Source of the DNA: Ruegeria atlantica
GTDB taxonomy: Bacteria; Pseudomonadota; Alphaproteobacteria; Rhodobacterales; Rhodobacteraceae
Reading direction: 5' to 3'
NCBI RefSeq assembly: GCF_001458195.1
Contig: NZ_CYPU01000039.1
Span: 372,093-436,092 of the forward strand
Length of the DNA: 64,000 nucleotides
Position numbers and translations under genes: made by a program. A model generated the notes under the pieces. The model made no database searches. It was not told the DNA's origin and was given only the letters and a program-made list of their open reading frames with translations. Shown here piece after piece: positions 1-9,195 of the stretch (positions within the stretch are counted from its first letter, which is position 1; each line of letters starts with the position of its first letter).

Positions 1-148
1 CCTCGCGCCGCTGCGGCTGGTCGAGGTTGAGTTCGAAACAGAGGCCGAGGCGCAGGAATACACGCCGCCCGACTGGTTCGGAACAGATGTGACGGCAGAT
101 AAACGTTATAAAAACAAGATGATGGCGATCAAGGGTGTGCCAATCTAG
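1..148 (+). CDS. CYTH domain protein, C-terminal end (partial)
   Basis: An open frame enters from the left edge and stops with TAG at 146-148. The 48 visible residues are acidic and end in VPI; they include VEVEFETEAEAQEY and a terminal region with PPDWFG, DVT and RYKNK. This resembles the C-terminal strand and helix of CYTH-type triphosphatases, where a PxWFGxEVTxDxRYxN pattern is usual. The family binds triphosphates through acidic residues lining a tunnel. The start and most of the domain lie outside the window. The stop codon overlaps the stop of the convergent sensor kinase gene in the tetranucleotide CTAG. Assignment rests on this short tail only. Confidence 0.6.
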   Translation, partial: LAPLRLVEVEFETEAEAQEYTPPDWFGTDVTADKRYKNKMMAIKGVPI

Positions 149-1515
149 GGCTTACGCGCCAGTTTGATTGTTGCCTCGAGACCCGGGTCGCAATTGCGGG
201 CCTCGAATGCGCCCTGATGCATGTGTGAAATCGCTGCCACTAGCGCCAGACCCAAGCCTGAGTTGCGCTCGGTCCTTGCGGGATCGAGCGTCACAAACGG
301 CACCTGCAGGCGTGGCAAATCCTCTTCAGGGACACCAGGGCCCCGGTCACGCACGCTCAGGCAGGTGTAGGGGCCGCTTTCTGACAGGGTGATCGTGATC
401 GCCGTCTTTTCCGGGGCATAACGCATGGCATTTTCCAGAAGATTTGACAGCGCTTGAGACAGAAGCGGGCGGTGCCCCTGAACAGTGTGGGCGGTGCCGA
501 CGACCTCAAGCGAGATGCTCTGATCGGCGGCAACTGGTTCGTACAACTCGACGACGTCGCCAATCAGTTGCTGCAGATCCACGGGTTCGAATTGTTCCCG
601 CCCGACACCGGCTTCGGCGCGTGAGATTTCAGTCAATTGCCCCAGAACACGCAGCACGTGGTCGATCTCGGCCGTAGCGCGGGCCACGTCGACCTCGCGG
701 TCCAGATCACTTTTGGACGGGTCAGACAGCGACTCGACCCTTTGACGCAAGCGGGACAGGGGGGATCGCAGGTCATGGGCGATTGAATTCGAGGTTGTGC
801 GCAGATTGCTGATCAGTTCCTCAATCCGGTCCAACATGCTGTTCAGGGTTCCGGCCACTTGATCCAGCTCATCCCCGGTTCCGCGCAAGGGCATGCGGCG
901 GGACAGATCACCTGATACGATGTTTTCTGCCGTGCCCGCAAATTCCGACAGGCGAGTGAACACCAACCGGGTGAAAAGCCAGCCGGTCAAAAGGCTTAGC
1001 GCCAGTGCAATGGCTAGGGCCAAGCCAACCGCGCGCAACAGTGCACGGTCGAATTGCTGCCGTGCAAGGGCATCCCGACCTACCAACAGGCGTTCGCCAC
1101 CGGGCAGGCGAACTGAGGCGGCCGAGATCGGCACCAACTGGTCGTTATCGGCGCGGCGAAGATCCAGATCGACCCAACCGCTGCCTGCCGTGACATCCGC
1201 AGGCCAGTGCTTGAGGTTCCCGGCCAGCTTCACACCGAACCGGTCCGTCAAAAGATACAGCGCATCCCGCTCGGACGCGGTTGGAATCCTGCGTTCAATG
1301 GCTTGCAACAGCCCGAACAGACCGCGTCGTTCGTATTCATCTGCCAGGCCTGTCAGTTCGGCGGACACCACTGAACGGGTCTCGCCCTCGATACTGCGAT
1401 TGGCGGTGAAGTATACAAGCCCCAGCACGATTGCGGTCAGCAACGTGCTGAGAACCATGCTGGCTAGAACGAGGCGGGTGCGAGAATTATTGAACGAAAG
1501 TCGCAAGTTATCCAT
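145..1515 (-). CDS. Two-component sensor histidine kinase
   Basis: A 456-residue inner-membrane sensor kinase. Two hydrophobic segments, about residues 13-38 and 160-185, bracket a periplasmic sensor of about 120 residues. A HAMP linker follows to about 235, then the HisKA dimerization helix with the phospho-accepting His247 in IAHDLRSPLSRLR. The C-terminal ATPase domain shows the N box (NLLENAMRYAPE), G1 box (DRGPGVP) and G2 box (SGLGLALV). It should phosphorylate the response regulator encoded just upstream, whose stop it overlaps by 8 bases. The degP gene before both suggests an envelope-stress role, which is inference; the stimulus is unknown. It is complete, with start ATG at 1515. Confidence 0.93.
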   Translation of the reverse strand: MDNLRLSFNNSRTRLVLASMVLSTLLTAIVLGLVYFTANRSIEGETRSVVSAELTGLADEYERRGLFGLLQAIERRIPTASERDALYLLTDRFGVKLAGNLKHWPADVTAGSGWVDLDLRRADNDQLVPISAASVRLPGGERLLVGRDALARQQFDRALLRAVGLALAIALALSLLTGWLFTRLVFTRLSEFAGTAENIVSGDLSRRMPLRGTGDELDQVAGTLNSMLDRIEELISNLRTTSNSIAHDLRSPLSRLRQRVESLSDPSKSDLDREVDVARATAEIDHVLRVLGQLTEISRAEAGVGREQFEPVDLQQLIGDVVELYEPVAADQSISLEVVGTAHTVQGHRPLLSQALSNLLENAMRYAPEKTAITITLSESGPYTCLSVRDRGPGVPEEDLPRLQVPFVTLDPARTERNSGLGLALVAAISHMHQGAFEARNCDPGLEATIKLARKP

Positions 1516-2188
1516 CGGATATCATGTAACCCGCACCTCGAACCGTTTCAATCAATGGCGGCCTGTCGCCTTCATCCAGCTGGCGGCGCAGCTTTGATAT
1601 ATGGACGTCGACCACGTTGGTATTCGGGTCGAAATGATAATCCCAGACACCTTCCAGCAGCATTGTGCGCGATACAACGCGGTTCTTCCGGCGCAGAAAG
1701 AATTCAAGGATCTGGAACTCACGCGGGGTCAGGGAAATCTCTTGCCCGTCGCGGGTGACCTTGCGGGTCAACAGATCCATCTCAAGATCGCGGCAGGTCA
1801 GCGTCGCGGTTTCCTCGGATTCCTGAGGGCGTCGCAACAGGGCTTCGATCCGCGCATGCAGTTCCTGGAACGAAAACGGTTTGACCAGATAGTCATCCGC
1901 ACCCGAGCGCAGGCCCTTGACCCGTTCGTCAACCGCGCTCATCGCGGTCAGCATCAGGGTAGGGGTCTTGACCCCGGCCGCCCGCAAAGATCGGATCAGC
2001 GACAGGCCATCAAGACCAGGAAGCATCCGGTCCAGCACAATGGCGTCAAACCCGCCATCGGTGGCATGGTACAGACCCTCGCGCCCGTCTGCGGCCTGCT
2101 CGACCACATAACCTTCCTCGCCAAAGCCCTTGGCGATGAACTCACGAGTGTCCTCGTCATCTTCGACGATCAGCAGGCGACGGCTCAT
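1508..2188 (-). CDS. OmpR/PhoB-family response regulator
   Basis: A 226-residue regulator with an N-terminal receiver domain and a C-terminal winged-helix DNA-binding domain. The receiver has the acidic pair Glu9/Asp10-Asp11 in IVEDDEDT, the phospho-acceptor Asp53 in IVLDRMLPG and the conserved Lys in LVKPF. The effector half contains LTPREFQILEFF and VVDVHISKLRRQL, typical of the OmpR class. A good ribosome site (AAAGGA) lies upstream of the ATG. It sits between degP, 181 bases upstream on the same strand, and its partner kinase, which begins inside its last codons. It probably controls degP and its own operon, but no operator was identified. Confidence 0.94.
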   Translation of the reverse strand: MSRRLLIVEDDEDTREFIAKGFGEEGYVVEQAADGREGLYHATDGGFDAIVLDRMLPGLDGLSLIRSLRAAGVKTPTLMLTAMSAVDERVKGLRSGADDYLVKPFSFQELHARIEALLRRPQESEETATLTCRDLEMDLLTRKVTRDGQEISLTPREFQILEFFLRRKNRVVSRTMLLEGVWDYHFDPNTNVVDVHISKLRRQLDEGDRPPLIETVRGAGYMISDG

Positions 2189-2258
2189 ATTTTGCGTTCC
2201 TTTCTAGCGGGATTTAAACACAAAAATCCGGCAAAGCACATGATTTGCTTAAGTTACG

Positions 2259-2286
2259 TGCCGGGTGCGTTGCAGCGCACCCGGCA
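2259..2286 (-). terminator. Hairpin between degP and the response regulator gene
   Basis: An 11-base perfect inverted repeat (TGCCGGGTGCG and its complement) with a 6-base loop lies in the 181-base gap after degP. No run of T follows on either strand, so it is not a standard intrinsic terminator. It could weaken read-through from degP or stabilize the degP mRNA 3' end. Confidence 0.4.
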
Positions 2287-2369
2287 GTCTCAGCGGAATG
2301 CGGACAATTCAATCCGCCGAGGAGGCGTACGCCAGAAATCCCCATCAAATGGCGCACGCGGACTTCGGA

Positions 2370-3812
2370 TTAGGCGATTTCCACCGCCACGAAGATCTGG
2401 TTTCCGCCCCGGTTGATCAGCACCAGAGCAGGATCAGTCTTTTCGCTGTCCAGCGCGGCCTTCAGCGCGTCGGGGGAGGCGGTTTCCTGACCGCCCAGCT
2501 TTACGATCACGTCGCCGCGTTGCAGGCCGGCCTTGGCGGCAGGGCTGTCTGGCTTCAGATCAGTGACGACCACACCGTCGACATTCTCAGCAACGCCCAT
2601 CTGAGCACGGTTGCTGTCGGTCAGCGGTGCGACGGTCACGCCCAATGCAGTGCCCGAGATACCTTCGTCCACGGATTTGTCGATCTCAGCCGAGGCGCTT
2701 TGATGCTGACCGATTGTCAGTTCAATCTGCTGTTCCTTGCCATCGCGCAGAACGGTCATGACGCTTTCGGTACCGACTTTGGTTGTGCCCACAAGTATCG
2801 GCAATTCACTGCTGGAGTCGACGGATTCGTCGTTGAAGGTCAGGATGACATCACCTTGCTCAAGCACGCCCTCGGCCGGGCTGCCTGCGACGACATCCGA
2901 CACCAGCGCGCCGGTTGAGGCGTCGATACCCATCGCTGCTGCGATCTCGGGGCTGACATTCTGGATTGAAACACCAAGCCAGCCGCGGCTGACCTGACCA
3001 TCATCGCGCAGATCGGCCGCGATATGTTCAACGATGTTCGAGGTCACGGCAAAGCCAAGACCAACCGAACCGCCGGTAGGAGAATAGATGGCCGAGTTCA
3101 CGCCAATCACTTCGCCTTCCATGTTGAACAGCGGACCGCCCGAATTGCCTTTGTTGATGGCTGCATCGGTCTGAATGAATTCAGCGTAAGGCCCGGCCGA
3201 AATGTTGCGGCCCTTGGCCGAAACGATACCGGTGGTTACGGTCGAATGCAGGCCAAACGGGTTGCCGATCGCCACGACATCTTCACCTACGCGGATAACG
3301 TCGCTGTCACCAATCTCGACGGCCTGCAACGCTTCGCCAGCGTCGATCTTCAGAACGGCGATATCGGTCAGCGGGTCGGTGCCCACAATCTCGGCCTCGA
3401 AACTACGATCGTCGCTCAGACGGACGGTCACGGTCGAGGCATTGTCGACAACATGGTGGTTGGTGATGATGTACCCGGCTTCGTCCAATACAAAACCCGA
3501 CCCCAGACCTTGGGATGGTCCGCGCTGCGGTGCCTGAAAGCCCTCAGGCGCGCCGAAGCGCTTGAAGAACTCACCAAAGGGGTGGTCTTCCAAATCAAAA
3601 TTCTGTCCTTGTCCCGGCGCTTGTACGGGTACGATGTCTTGTTCCGCGATGATGGTCACCACCGACGGCGACACGCCTTCGACCAGATCGGCCAGGGCTT
3701 CGTCGGCCAGTGAGGGCAGGGCAGTCGTGGCCAGCAGCGCTGCACCAAGGGCGGATGCGCCAGCCAAGCCAGTGGCGCGTGGCAAAAGCAGTGAGGATTT
3801 ACGGATGCTCAT
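2370..3812 (-). CDS. degP: Periplasmic serine protease, HtrA/DegP family
   Basis: A 480-residue periplasmic protease/chaperone of the DegP/DegQ type. A signal peptide covers about residues 1-36, with a hydrophobic core and cleavage near SLA-DEA. The trypsin-like domain carries the catalytic triad: His120 in ITNHHVVDN, Asp150 in DPLTDIAVLKID and Ser224 in GNSGGPLFN. Two PDZ domains follow, at about residues 265-360 and 385-480. Start ATG at 3812 has a strong ribosome site (AGGAG). The gene heads a leftward unit with a two-component pair downstream, an arrangement that commonly links envelope-protein quality control to its regulator. Length and domain order are normal for the family. Confidence 0.95.
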   Translation of the reverse strand: MSIRKSSLLLPRATGLAGASALGAALLATTALPSLADEALADLVEGVSPSVVTIIAEQDIVPVQAPGQGQNFDLEDHPFGEFFKRFGAPEGFQAPQRGPSQGLGSGFVLDEAGYIITNHHVVDNASTVTVRLSDDRSFEAEIVGTDPLTDIAVLKIDAGEALQAVEIGDSDVIRVGEDVVAIGNPFGLHSTVTTGIVSAKGRNISAGPYAEFIQTDAAINKGNSGGPLFNMEGEVIGVNSAIYSPTGGSVGLGFAVTSNIVEHIAADLRDDGQVSRGWLGVSIQNVSPEIAAAMGIDASTGALVSDVVAGSPAEGVLEQGDVILTFNDESVDSSSELPILVGTTKVGTESVMTVLRDGKEQQIELTIGQHQSASAEIDKSVDEGISGTALGVTVAPLTDSNRAQMGVAENVDGVVVTDLKPDSPAAKAGLQRGDVIVKLGGQETASPDALKAALDSEKTDPALVLINRGGNQIFVAVEIA

Positions 3813-4309
3813 TTTAGTCTCCTGTTTATATCGCGCGATTGCAGGCGCGCATTAACCGAGGAGATGAGGCATCAGTCTGTGAGTTTCCTGTGCTCAGGAT
3901 TAAAATATCTTAATTTAGCCACAAACAGGTCGTTGTATATCGACGGTCCGCAAGGAAGCGTAGCGAATCGCTAGTCGCGAATCAGTCATTGTTGCCAATT
4001 TGAAAGTCAAATCCTGAATAGTCCTGAATTGATTCAGTTTTGTTAACAAAGGATCGCTGGAAGGCTCTGGTTGAAAATCGCTCACCTCTTGGTTGTGGCG
4101 CGTTTCTGCTACCTGAACAAAAATAACGCATATGATCCCGATAAGGTTCATATATGCTTAATAAAGAGTACACACAATGTCCGATGTGACCTAGGGCGTG
4201 CAGTTTACTGATCGCCTATAGGTAGACCCTGACTCGGCGGGATGTTGCGTAAAAACCAATCCGAGACGCCAAAAATTAACCGTTCTTTCCAATTTTACAT
4301 TGTTTGGAC

Positions 4310-4552
4310 GCACCGTTTGGGTGACGATGATCTTGCCCAAGCGAAAGGGGGAGCCGAAGGCACTAGGGGGTGCCAACGGCTTGTCACAGTCACTGGAAAC
4401 GCTGAGCGGCATGTTAACGAGGGGGTCTTGTTTAGGTTCAGCAGCGGAATAGCCAGGGTGCCATAGGCATTTTTGGCAGCGTTTTCAGGATTGGTGAAAA
4501 GTGGTAGTCCTGTTTTGGGCAAACGGCCTGGTCGGTATCGACCGGGCCGTTT
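4310..4552 (+). ncRNA. Candidate structured small RNA
   Basis: A region with no protein gene contains a series of inverted repeats reading rightward. TTGGG/CCCAA lies at 4317-4340. A strong two-part stem lies at 4352-4381: AGCCG/CGGCT outside and GGCAC/GTGCC inside, separated by a symmetrical AA/AA internal loop. The intrinsic terminator at 4521-4552 closes the series. No rightward protein gene precedes that terminator, so it must end some other transcript. I recognise no known RNA family, and the 5' end is a guess because no clear promoter was found. Confidence 0.35.
4521..4552 (+). terminator. Strong rightward intrinsic terminator
   Basis: A 14-base stem (AAACGGCCTGGTCG pairing with its complement apart from one G-T pair), a GTAT loop and a T-rich tail (TTTCTATTT) on the plus strand. 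The minus strand lacks a T run after the stem, so it does not look like the end of the leftward mocA-like gene. Confidence 0.7.
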
Positions 4553-4569
4553 CTATTTCGGCAGGCCGG

Positions 4570-5169
4570 TTATGTGGCCTTCCCCGCCCGCCAGCGTGCC
4601 CAATCCTCGGGAGTGTCCAGATCCAACAAGGCGTTTTGGCCGGGCAATGGTTGAAGATGCACTGCATTCTTATGCGCCTGCACAACGGACTGCGCGCCCT
4701 CATCGCCGGTAAGTTGACTGAGCTCTCTGAACAGCGGACGGGCAAACACAACCGGATGGCCGGGCTTTCCTGTGGCTGTCGCCCCACGCCAGATCAAGCA
4801 ATTTGGATATTCTTGGATAGACTCTGCGACCTGCTTCAGGTCACCAACTGTGATTTCCGGCAAATCTGCCAGTAAAACCATGACAGCCCCGGCATCGGCG
4901 GGCACATGCCCAAGAGCACCGCGCAAACTGGCGTTCATGCCCTCATCAGCGTCGGGTATTTCAACTGCAACAACATCCATACCTTTCAAGGCGTCCTGGC
5001 GAGAATGCGGAGCAGGCGGAAGCGCAACGATCACCGGGCCTACCTGCAACGCTGTTTGTGCGGATCGCCGTAGCAGGGGCATGCCATCGACGCTTTGCAT
5101 CAGCTTGTCCGTGCCAGCCATGCGGCGGGATTGTCCGGCGGCCAGAAGGATAATGGGAATGTCTGTCAT
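4570..5169 (-). CDS. MocA/MobA-like nucleotidyltransferase
   Basis: A 199-residue protein with the N-terminal LLAAGQSRRMAGTDKL signature of the MobA/MocA nucleotidyltransferase fold, where the glycine loop binds the nucleotide and the Lys the phosphates. A second motif, VMVLLADLPEIT, holds the metal-binding Asp region, and WRGATATGKPGHPV matches the substrate loop of MocA-type CTP:molybdopterin cytidylyltransferases. The family prepares molybdopterin for molybdenum enzymes, but no such enzyme is encoded here. I set the start at 5169, where GAAGG precedes the ATG; a longer frame to 5220 would run into the upstream flavoprotein gene. That gene ends 31 bases upstream, so the two are probably cotranscribed. 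Confidence 0.78.
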   Translation of the reverse strand: MTDIPIILLAAGQSRRMAGTDKLMQSVDGMPLLRRSAQTALQVGPVIVALPPAPHSRQDALKGMDVVAVEIPDADEGMNASLRGALGHVPADAGAVMVLLADLPEITVGDLKQVAESIQEYPNCLIWRGATATGKPGHPVVFARPLFRELSQLTGDEGAQSVVQAHKNAVHLQPLPGQNALLDLDTPEDWARWRAGKAT

Positions 5170-5200
5170 ACCTTCACATAGCCGCCGTAGCCGTCTTTTG

Positions 5201-7618
5201 TCATCCCCGCATACGTTCACCGTCCGCGTCGAACAGCGGGGTTGAGATCACGCGCGCCTTGCGCTTCTGGCCTAGTATCTCAATCTCGACCTCCAAACCG
5301 TCACGTATGCGGTCCGAGGGCAGGAAACCTATTGCGATGGATTCGCCGGCATAATGGGAATACCCGCCCGAGGTGCAGAATCCGACAACTGCACCATCCA
5401 GCCAGATCGGCTCATAGGCATTCACGTCAGCGTCGTCAGCATCCACTTCAAATGAGACCAGCTTACGCGCGGTCCCCTCGGACTGTTCAAGCTCGGCCGC
5501 GGCGCGACCGGTAAAATCGGTGTTCTTCGTGAAGGCGATAAAGCGATCCAGCCCGGTTTCAGCTGCGGTGTAATCGGGGGAAAACTCGCGCATCCACGAG
5601 CCAAAGAACTTGTCCAACCGCAGGCTCATCATCGCGCGCATGCCAAAGGGCACCATACCGTGGGGCTGACCGGCCTGCCAAAGGGTCCACCACAATTGCC
5701 GTTGGGCCATCGGATCACAGTAGATTTCGTACCCCAGATCGCCCGTGTAGCTGACCCTTTGAACGGTGCAGTCGGTCATACCGATGGTCATGCGGCGAAC
5801 ATCAAGGAACCTGAGGTCCGAGATGTCCGTACGGGAACAGGCGGCCAGAACCTCAGTCGCCTTGGGGCCTGCGATCTGAAAACCGTTCAGACGATCGCTA
5901 ATGTTATCAATTGTAACGCCGTCATCCTGATGCTGCAGGAACCACCGCATATGGAAGGCCTGGCTGCCATATGACGCCGTTAGTTGGAATTCGGTTTCGG
6001 CCAGACAGGATACGGTGAAGTCCCCGATCAACTTGCCTTTGGGGGACAGCATCGGTGTCAGCGAAAGCCGCCCCGGCTTTGGGATGCGCCCGGCCATGAC
6101 CCGGTCCAGCCAATCGCGCGCACCCGGGCCGGTGATGCGATACTTGCCGAAATTGTGGACCTCGTTGATGCCGACACCATTGCGCACAGCGCGCACCTCG
6201 CGCCCAGTCGCCTCGAAGGCATCCGAGCGCCGGAACGAGGGCGTTTCATAGCCCGGCTCATCACCCTGCGCAAAATAGTTCGCAACCTCCAGGCCGTATT
6301 GCTGACCCCAAACCGCGCCCAGATCGCTGAATATGTCGTACATCGGGGTGGTCCGGTTCGGACGCGCGGCCGGCAGTTCTTCGTTGGGGTAGGCGACACT
6401 AAAGCGTTTCTGATAGTTCTCGATCACCTTCGGGCGCGTATAGCCAGGCCCGATCCAGTCGCCGAAGCGGGCGACATCCATGGCGAACACATCGCGCTCA
6501 GGCTCTCCTTCGATCATCCATTGCGCCAACGTCAGGCCAACCCCGCCGCCCTGACTGAACCCGGCCATCACGCCACAGGCGGACCAATAGTTGCGCATGC
6601 CCGGCACCGGCCCGACGAGTGGGTTGCCATCGGGCGCAAAAGTAAACGGTCCATGGATCACCGATTTGACGCCAGCCTCGGCCAGAACGGGGAAGCGTTT
6701 GTAGGCAAATTCGATGCTGTCGGTGATCTTGTCATAATCGTCGGGCAGCAGTTCGTGGCCGAACTCCCACGGTGTGCCATCGACAGCCCAGGGTTTGCAG
6801 GGTTGTTCATAGAACCCAATACACAGCCCGCGCCCTTCCTGCCGCAGATAGCTTTCTCCGGCGGGATCCATCACATGCGGATGCTCGCCGCCAGCGTCAA
6901 TGATCGCCTCGATCTGAGGGATCGAATCTGTCACCAGGTACTGGTGTTCCATCGGATGCAGGGGGAAATAGAGGTCCGCCATCGCGCCAACCTCGCGCGC
7001 CCAAAGGCCGCCGGCATTGACGATGTGTTCGGCATGGATCGTACCCTTGTCGGTAACCACATCCCATGTCCCATCGGTGCGTTGGATGGTCTTGCGTACC
7101 ATGCAGTGCGTTTCGATCGTAGCGCCTCCCATACGGGCCGCTTTGGCATAGGCATGGGTGGTCCCCGACGGATCCAGATGACCGTCCAGCGGATCATAAA
7201 GCGCACCGATGATCCCGTCGGTGTTGGTGATCGGAGCGATCTTTTTGATCTCATCCGGACCAACGATTTCGGTTTCCAACCCCATGAATCGATGCTTGGC
7301 GCGTTCCGCCAGCAACATGTCGAACCGATCCTGATTATCTGCCAGCGTCACTCCGCCCACATGATGCAGACCGCAGGACATGCCGGTAATCTCTTCCAGC
7401 TCTTTATACAGCCGGATCGTATATCCCTGCAGCGCCGCCATGTTGGTGTCGCCGTTCAGGGTGTGAAACCCACCCGCTGCGTGCCAGGTCGACCCGCTGG
7501 TCAGTTCGGACCGTTCCAACAGCATCACGTCCGTCCACCCCAGCTTGGTCAGGTGATAGAGTACGGAACATCCAACGACTCCGCCGCCGATGACTGCAAC
7601 TTGGGTTGTGAGTTTCAT
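5201..7618 (-). CDS. FAD-dependent dimethylglycine/sarcosine dehydrogenase-like protein with GcvT domain
   Basis: An 805-residue, probably cytoplasmic flavoprotein. The N-terminal half is a DAO-type FAD domain, with GGGVVGC at about residues 11-17 and the SGSTWHAAGGF segment that in related dehydrogenases contains the flavin-linked His. The C-terminal half, from about residue 430, is a GcvT-like folate-binding module with YGSQAFHMRWFL and FGMRAMMSLRLDK. Such proteins oxidize N-methyl groups of dimethylglycine or sarcosine and pass the one-carbon unit to tetrahydrofolate. Several paralogues with other substrates exist in Roseobacters, so the exact substrate is open. It is followed by the MocA-like gene and is far from the sox cluster of this window. 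Confidence 0.85.
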   Translation of the reverse strand: MKLTTQVAVIGGGVVGCSVLYHLTKLGWTDVMLLERSELTSGSTWHAAGGFHTLNGDTNMAALQGYTIRLYKELEEITGMSCGLHHVGGVTLADNQDRFDMLLAERAKHRFMGLETEIVGPDEIKKIAPITNTDGIIGALYDPLDGHLDPSGTTHAYAKAARMGGATIETHCMVRKTIQRTDGTWDVVTDKGTIHAEHIVNAGGLWAREVGAMADLYFPLHPMEHQYLVTDSIPQIEAIIDAGGEHPHVMDPAGESYLRQEGRGLCIGFYEQPCKPWAVDGTPWEFGHELLPDDYDKITDSIEFAYKRFPVLAEAGVKSVIHGPFTFAPDGNPLVGPVPGMRNYWSACGVMAGFSQGGGVGLTLAQWMIEGEPERDVFAMDVARFGDWIGPGYTRPKVIENYQKRFSVAYPNEELPAARPNRTTPMYDIFSDLGAVWGQQYGLEVANYFAQGDEPGYETPSFRRSDAFEATGREVRAVRNGVGINEVHNFGKYRITGPGARDWLDRVMAGRIPKPGRLSLTPMLSPKGKLIGDFTVSCLAETEFQLTASYGSQAFHMRWFLQHQDDGVTIDNISDRLNGFQIAGPKATEVLAACSRTDISDLRFLDVRRMTIGMTDCTVQRVSYTGDLGYEIYCDPMAQRQLWWTLWQAGQPHGMVPFGMRAMMSLRLDKFFGSWMREFSPDYTAAETGLDRFIAFTKNTDFTGRAAAELEQSEGTARKLVSFEVDADDADVNAYEPIWLDGAVVGFCTSGGYSHYAGESIAIGFLPSDRIRDGLEVEIEILGQKRKARVISTPLFDADGERMRG

Positions 7619-7760
7619 GCACGTCTCCTGATGGCTATGCCGTCAGTCTCAATAGGAAAGCTGCCTTTGCAATAGCTTCAGCGACAGAAAGTGTCGCGGA
7701 AGGCGATCCGGGTTCAGCACCTGCTGGCGACCCCAAACAGGAAGGATACGGTGGTTGTCT

Positions 7761-7793
7761 AAAAGAAAACCGGCGCTCGGATCAGAGCGCCGG
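7761..7793 (-). terminator. Intrinsic terminator of the corC unit
   Basis: A perfect 9-base stem (CCGGCGCTC and complement, 7770-7793) with a 6-base loop is followed on the minus strand by TTTTCTTTT. It lies 29 bases past the corC-like stop and should end the leftward unit that contains corC. Confidence 0.85.
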
Positions 7794-7821
7794 TGGATTC
7801 TTGCAGTTTTTTGGGTTGTTC

Positions 7822-9132
7822 TCAGAGAGGTCGAACTTTCAGTTCGGTGATCCGGTTGCCTTGACGTTTTGTCACCTCAAAGCGGAAGCCGTGAAAGGAA
7901 AAGACCTGACCGACGGTTGGGATCATCTGCGCTTCGTGAATGACCAGACCGGCGATGGTATTTGCCTCATCGTCAGGCAAGGACCAATCCATCGCGCGGT
8001 TGGCGTCGCGGATCGTGGTGGCCCCTTCGACCAGAAACTGCCCATCTTCGGTTCGGGTCACGGATACGTCTTCGTCGATGTCGAACTCGTCCGCGATCTC
8101 GCCCACGATTTCCTCGAGGATATCCTCTAGCGTGATCAGCCCGCGCAGCGAACCGTATTCATCCACCACCAGCGCAAAGTGGCTGTGCATCCGAAGGAAT
8201 TCGCGCATCTGATCGTCCAGAGTAGTGGTTTCCGGAACAAAATAGGGGTCGTTCGCGACCTTGAGGATGTCGAACTCTTTCAGTCGGTTATCAGCGTTCT
8301 CACTGCCGCCGGCATGGGCGTACATCGCGCGGAACAGGTCCTTGGCGTGCACGACACCCACGATGTTTTCTTGCTCATCCCGAAACACCGGCAGGCGGGT
8401 GTGGCTGCTTTTCAGACATTGCTGAAGGATGGCCTCGGGCGAGGCGTCTGCATCGATCATTTCGATATTCGAGCGGTGCAACATAATCTCTTCGACCGTG
8501 CGGTCGCCCAGATCCAGCGCGCCAAGGATACGGTCACGGTCTTCCTTTTCCACAACGCCTTCGGAATGACCAAGCTGCAATGCCCCGGCGATTTCCTCGC
8601 GCACTGCCAGAATGTTGCTGTCCGGGTCGATCTGGACGCCGAACAGGCGCAGAACACCGCGTACCAGCAGACGCACGGCTGCAACGATAGGCGAAAACAC
8701 CGTCACGACGACGCCGATGATCGGTGCTACTGCTGCGGCCGCTTTTTCCGAATTGGTGATCGCGTAGGTCTTGGGAAGAACCTCGGCAAAGATCAGGACC
8801 AGAAGGGTCATCACCAGCGTTGCCAGCGCAACGCCGCTTTCACCGAACAGCCGTGTGAAAAGCGCGGTCGCCAGCGACGCGGCAAGGATGTTGACAAGGT
8901 TGTTGCCCAACAGGACCGAGCCGATCAGCCGTTCATTGTCGTCCGTGATTTCCAGCGCCTTTTGCGCGCCGCGTGAACCCTTGTCGGCCTGCGCACGCAG
9001 TTTTCCGCGCGATGATGCGGTCAATGCCGTTTCAGAACCCGAAAAAAAGCCCGACAGGACAAGCAAAAGCAGGATGGCGCCTATGGTAAACCAGAATGCG
9101 CCGTCGATCAGAGAAGCAGAAGAGGGTTCCAT
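7822..9132 (-). CDS. CorC/HlyC-type CNNM and CBS-pair membrane protein
   Basis: A 436-residue inner-membrane protein. The N-terminal CNNM domain (about 1-200) has three or four hydrophobic segments and the family pattern FFSGSETALTASSRGKL. A CBS pair follows at about 215-340, with RLPVFRDEQENIVGVVHAKDL and FALVVDEYGSLRGLITLEDILEEIVGE-type segments, then a CorC_HlyC domain. Family members are linked to magnesium or cobalt efflux; transport is not proved from sequence. The start at 9132 leaves 63 bases after xerD, and the terminator at 7761-7793 follows it, so it is likely the last gene of the 11.8-7.8 kb leftward unit. Confidence 0.9.
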   Translation of the reverse strand: MEPSSASLIDGAFWFTIGAILLLLVLSGFFSGSETALTASSRGKLRAQADKGSRGAQKALEITDDNERLIGSVLLGNNLVNILAASLATALFTRLFGESGVALATLVMTLLVLIFAEVLPKTYAITNSEKAAAAVAPIIGVVVTVFSPIVAAVRLLVRGVLRLFGVQIDPDSNILAVREEIAGALQLGHSEGVVEKEDRDRILGALDLGDRTVEEIMLHRSNIEMIDADASPEAILQQCLKSSHTRLPVFRDEQENIVGVVHAKDLFRAMYAHAGGSENADNRLKEFDILKVANDPYFVPETTTLDDQMREFLRMHSHFALVVDEYGSLRGLITLEDILEEIVGEIADEFDIDEDVSVTRTEDGQFLVEGATTIRDANRAMDWSLPDDEANTIAGLVIHEAQMIPTVGQVFSFHGFRFEVTKRQGNRITELKVRPL

Positions 9133-9195
9133 CGGTCCTTGGTTGTTCGTGATACTGCATCCGTTATGGGGGTGCGCATGCTGTGGATCAAGGGG

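Larger units (their letters stand above)
3813..4569. other. Gene-free, AT-richer stretch between degP and the mocA-like gene
   Basis: About 757 bases without a convincing gene. Short open frames exist on both strands but show no family features, no good ribosome sites and no codon bias like the neighbours. The degP-proximal 100 bases should hold the degP promoter. The right half contains several inverted repeats and ends in a strong rightward terminator; that part is listed as a possible ncRNA. Confidence 0.6.

Noticed and set aside
145-148. Overlapping stop codons at convergent genes as a special signal
   Set aside because: Similar flush or overlapping ends occur at 13592-13597 and 51961-51964; this simply reflects compact gene packing.
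1601-2416. Rightward open frame over the response regulator
   Set aside because: Antisense to a gene with all receiver and winged-helix motifs.
3915-4151. Leftward open frame between degP and the mocA-like gene
   Set aside because: AT-rich, no family similarity, no ribosome site, codon use unlike its neighbours.
5984-7675. Long rightward open frame antisense to the dimethylglycine dehydrogenase-like gene
   Set aside because: It mirrors the codon structure of the real gene on the other strand, shows no family motifs and has no ribosome site.
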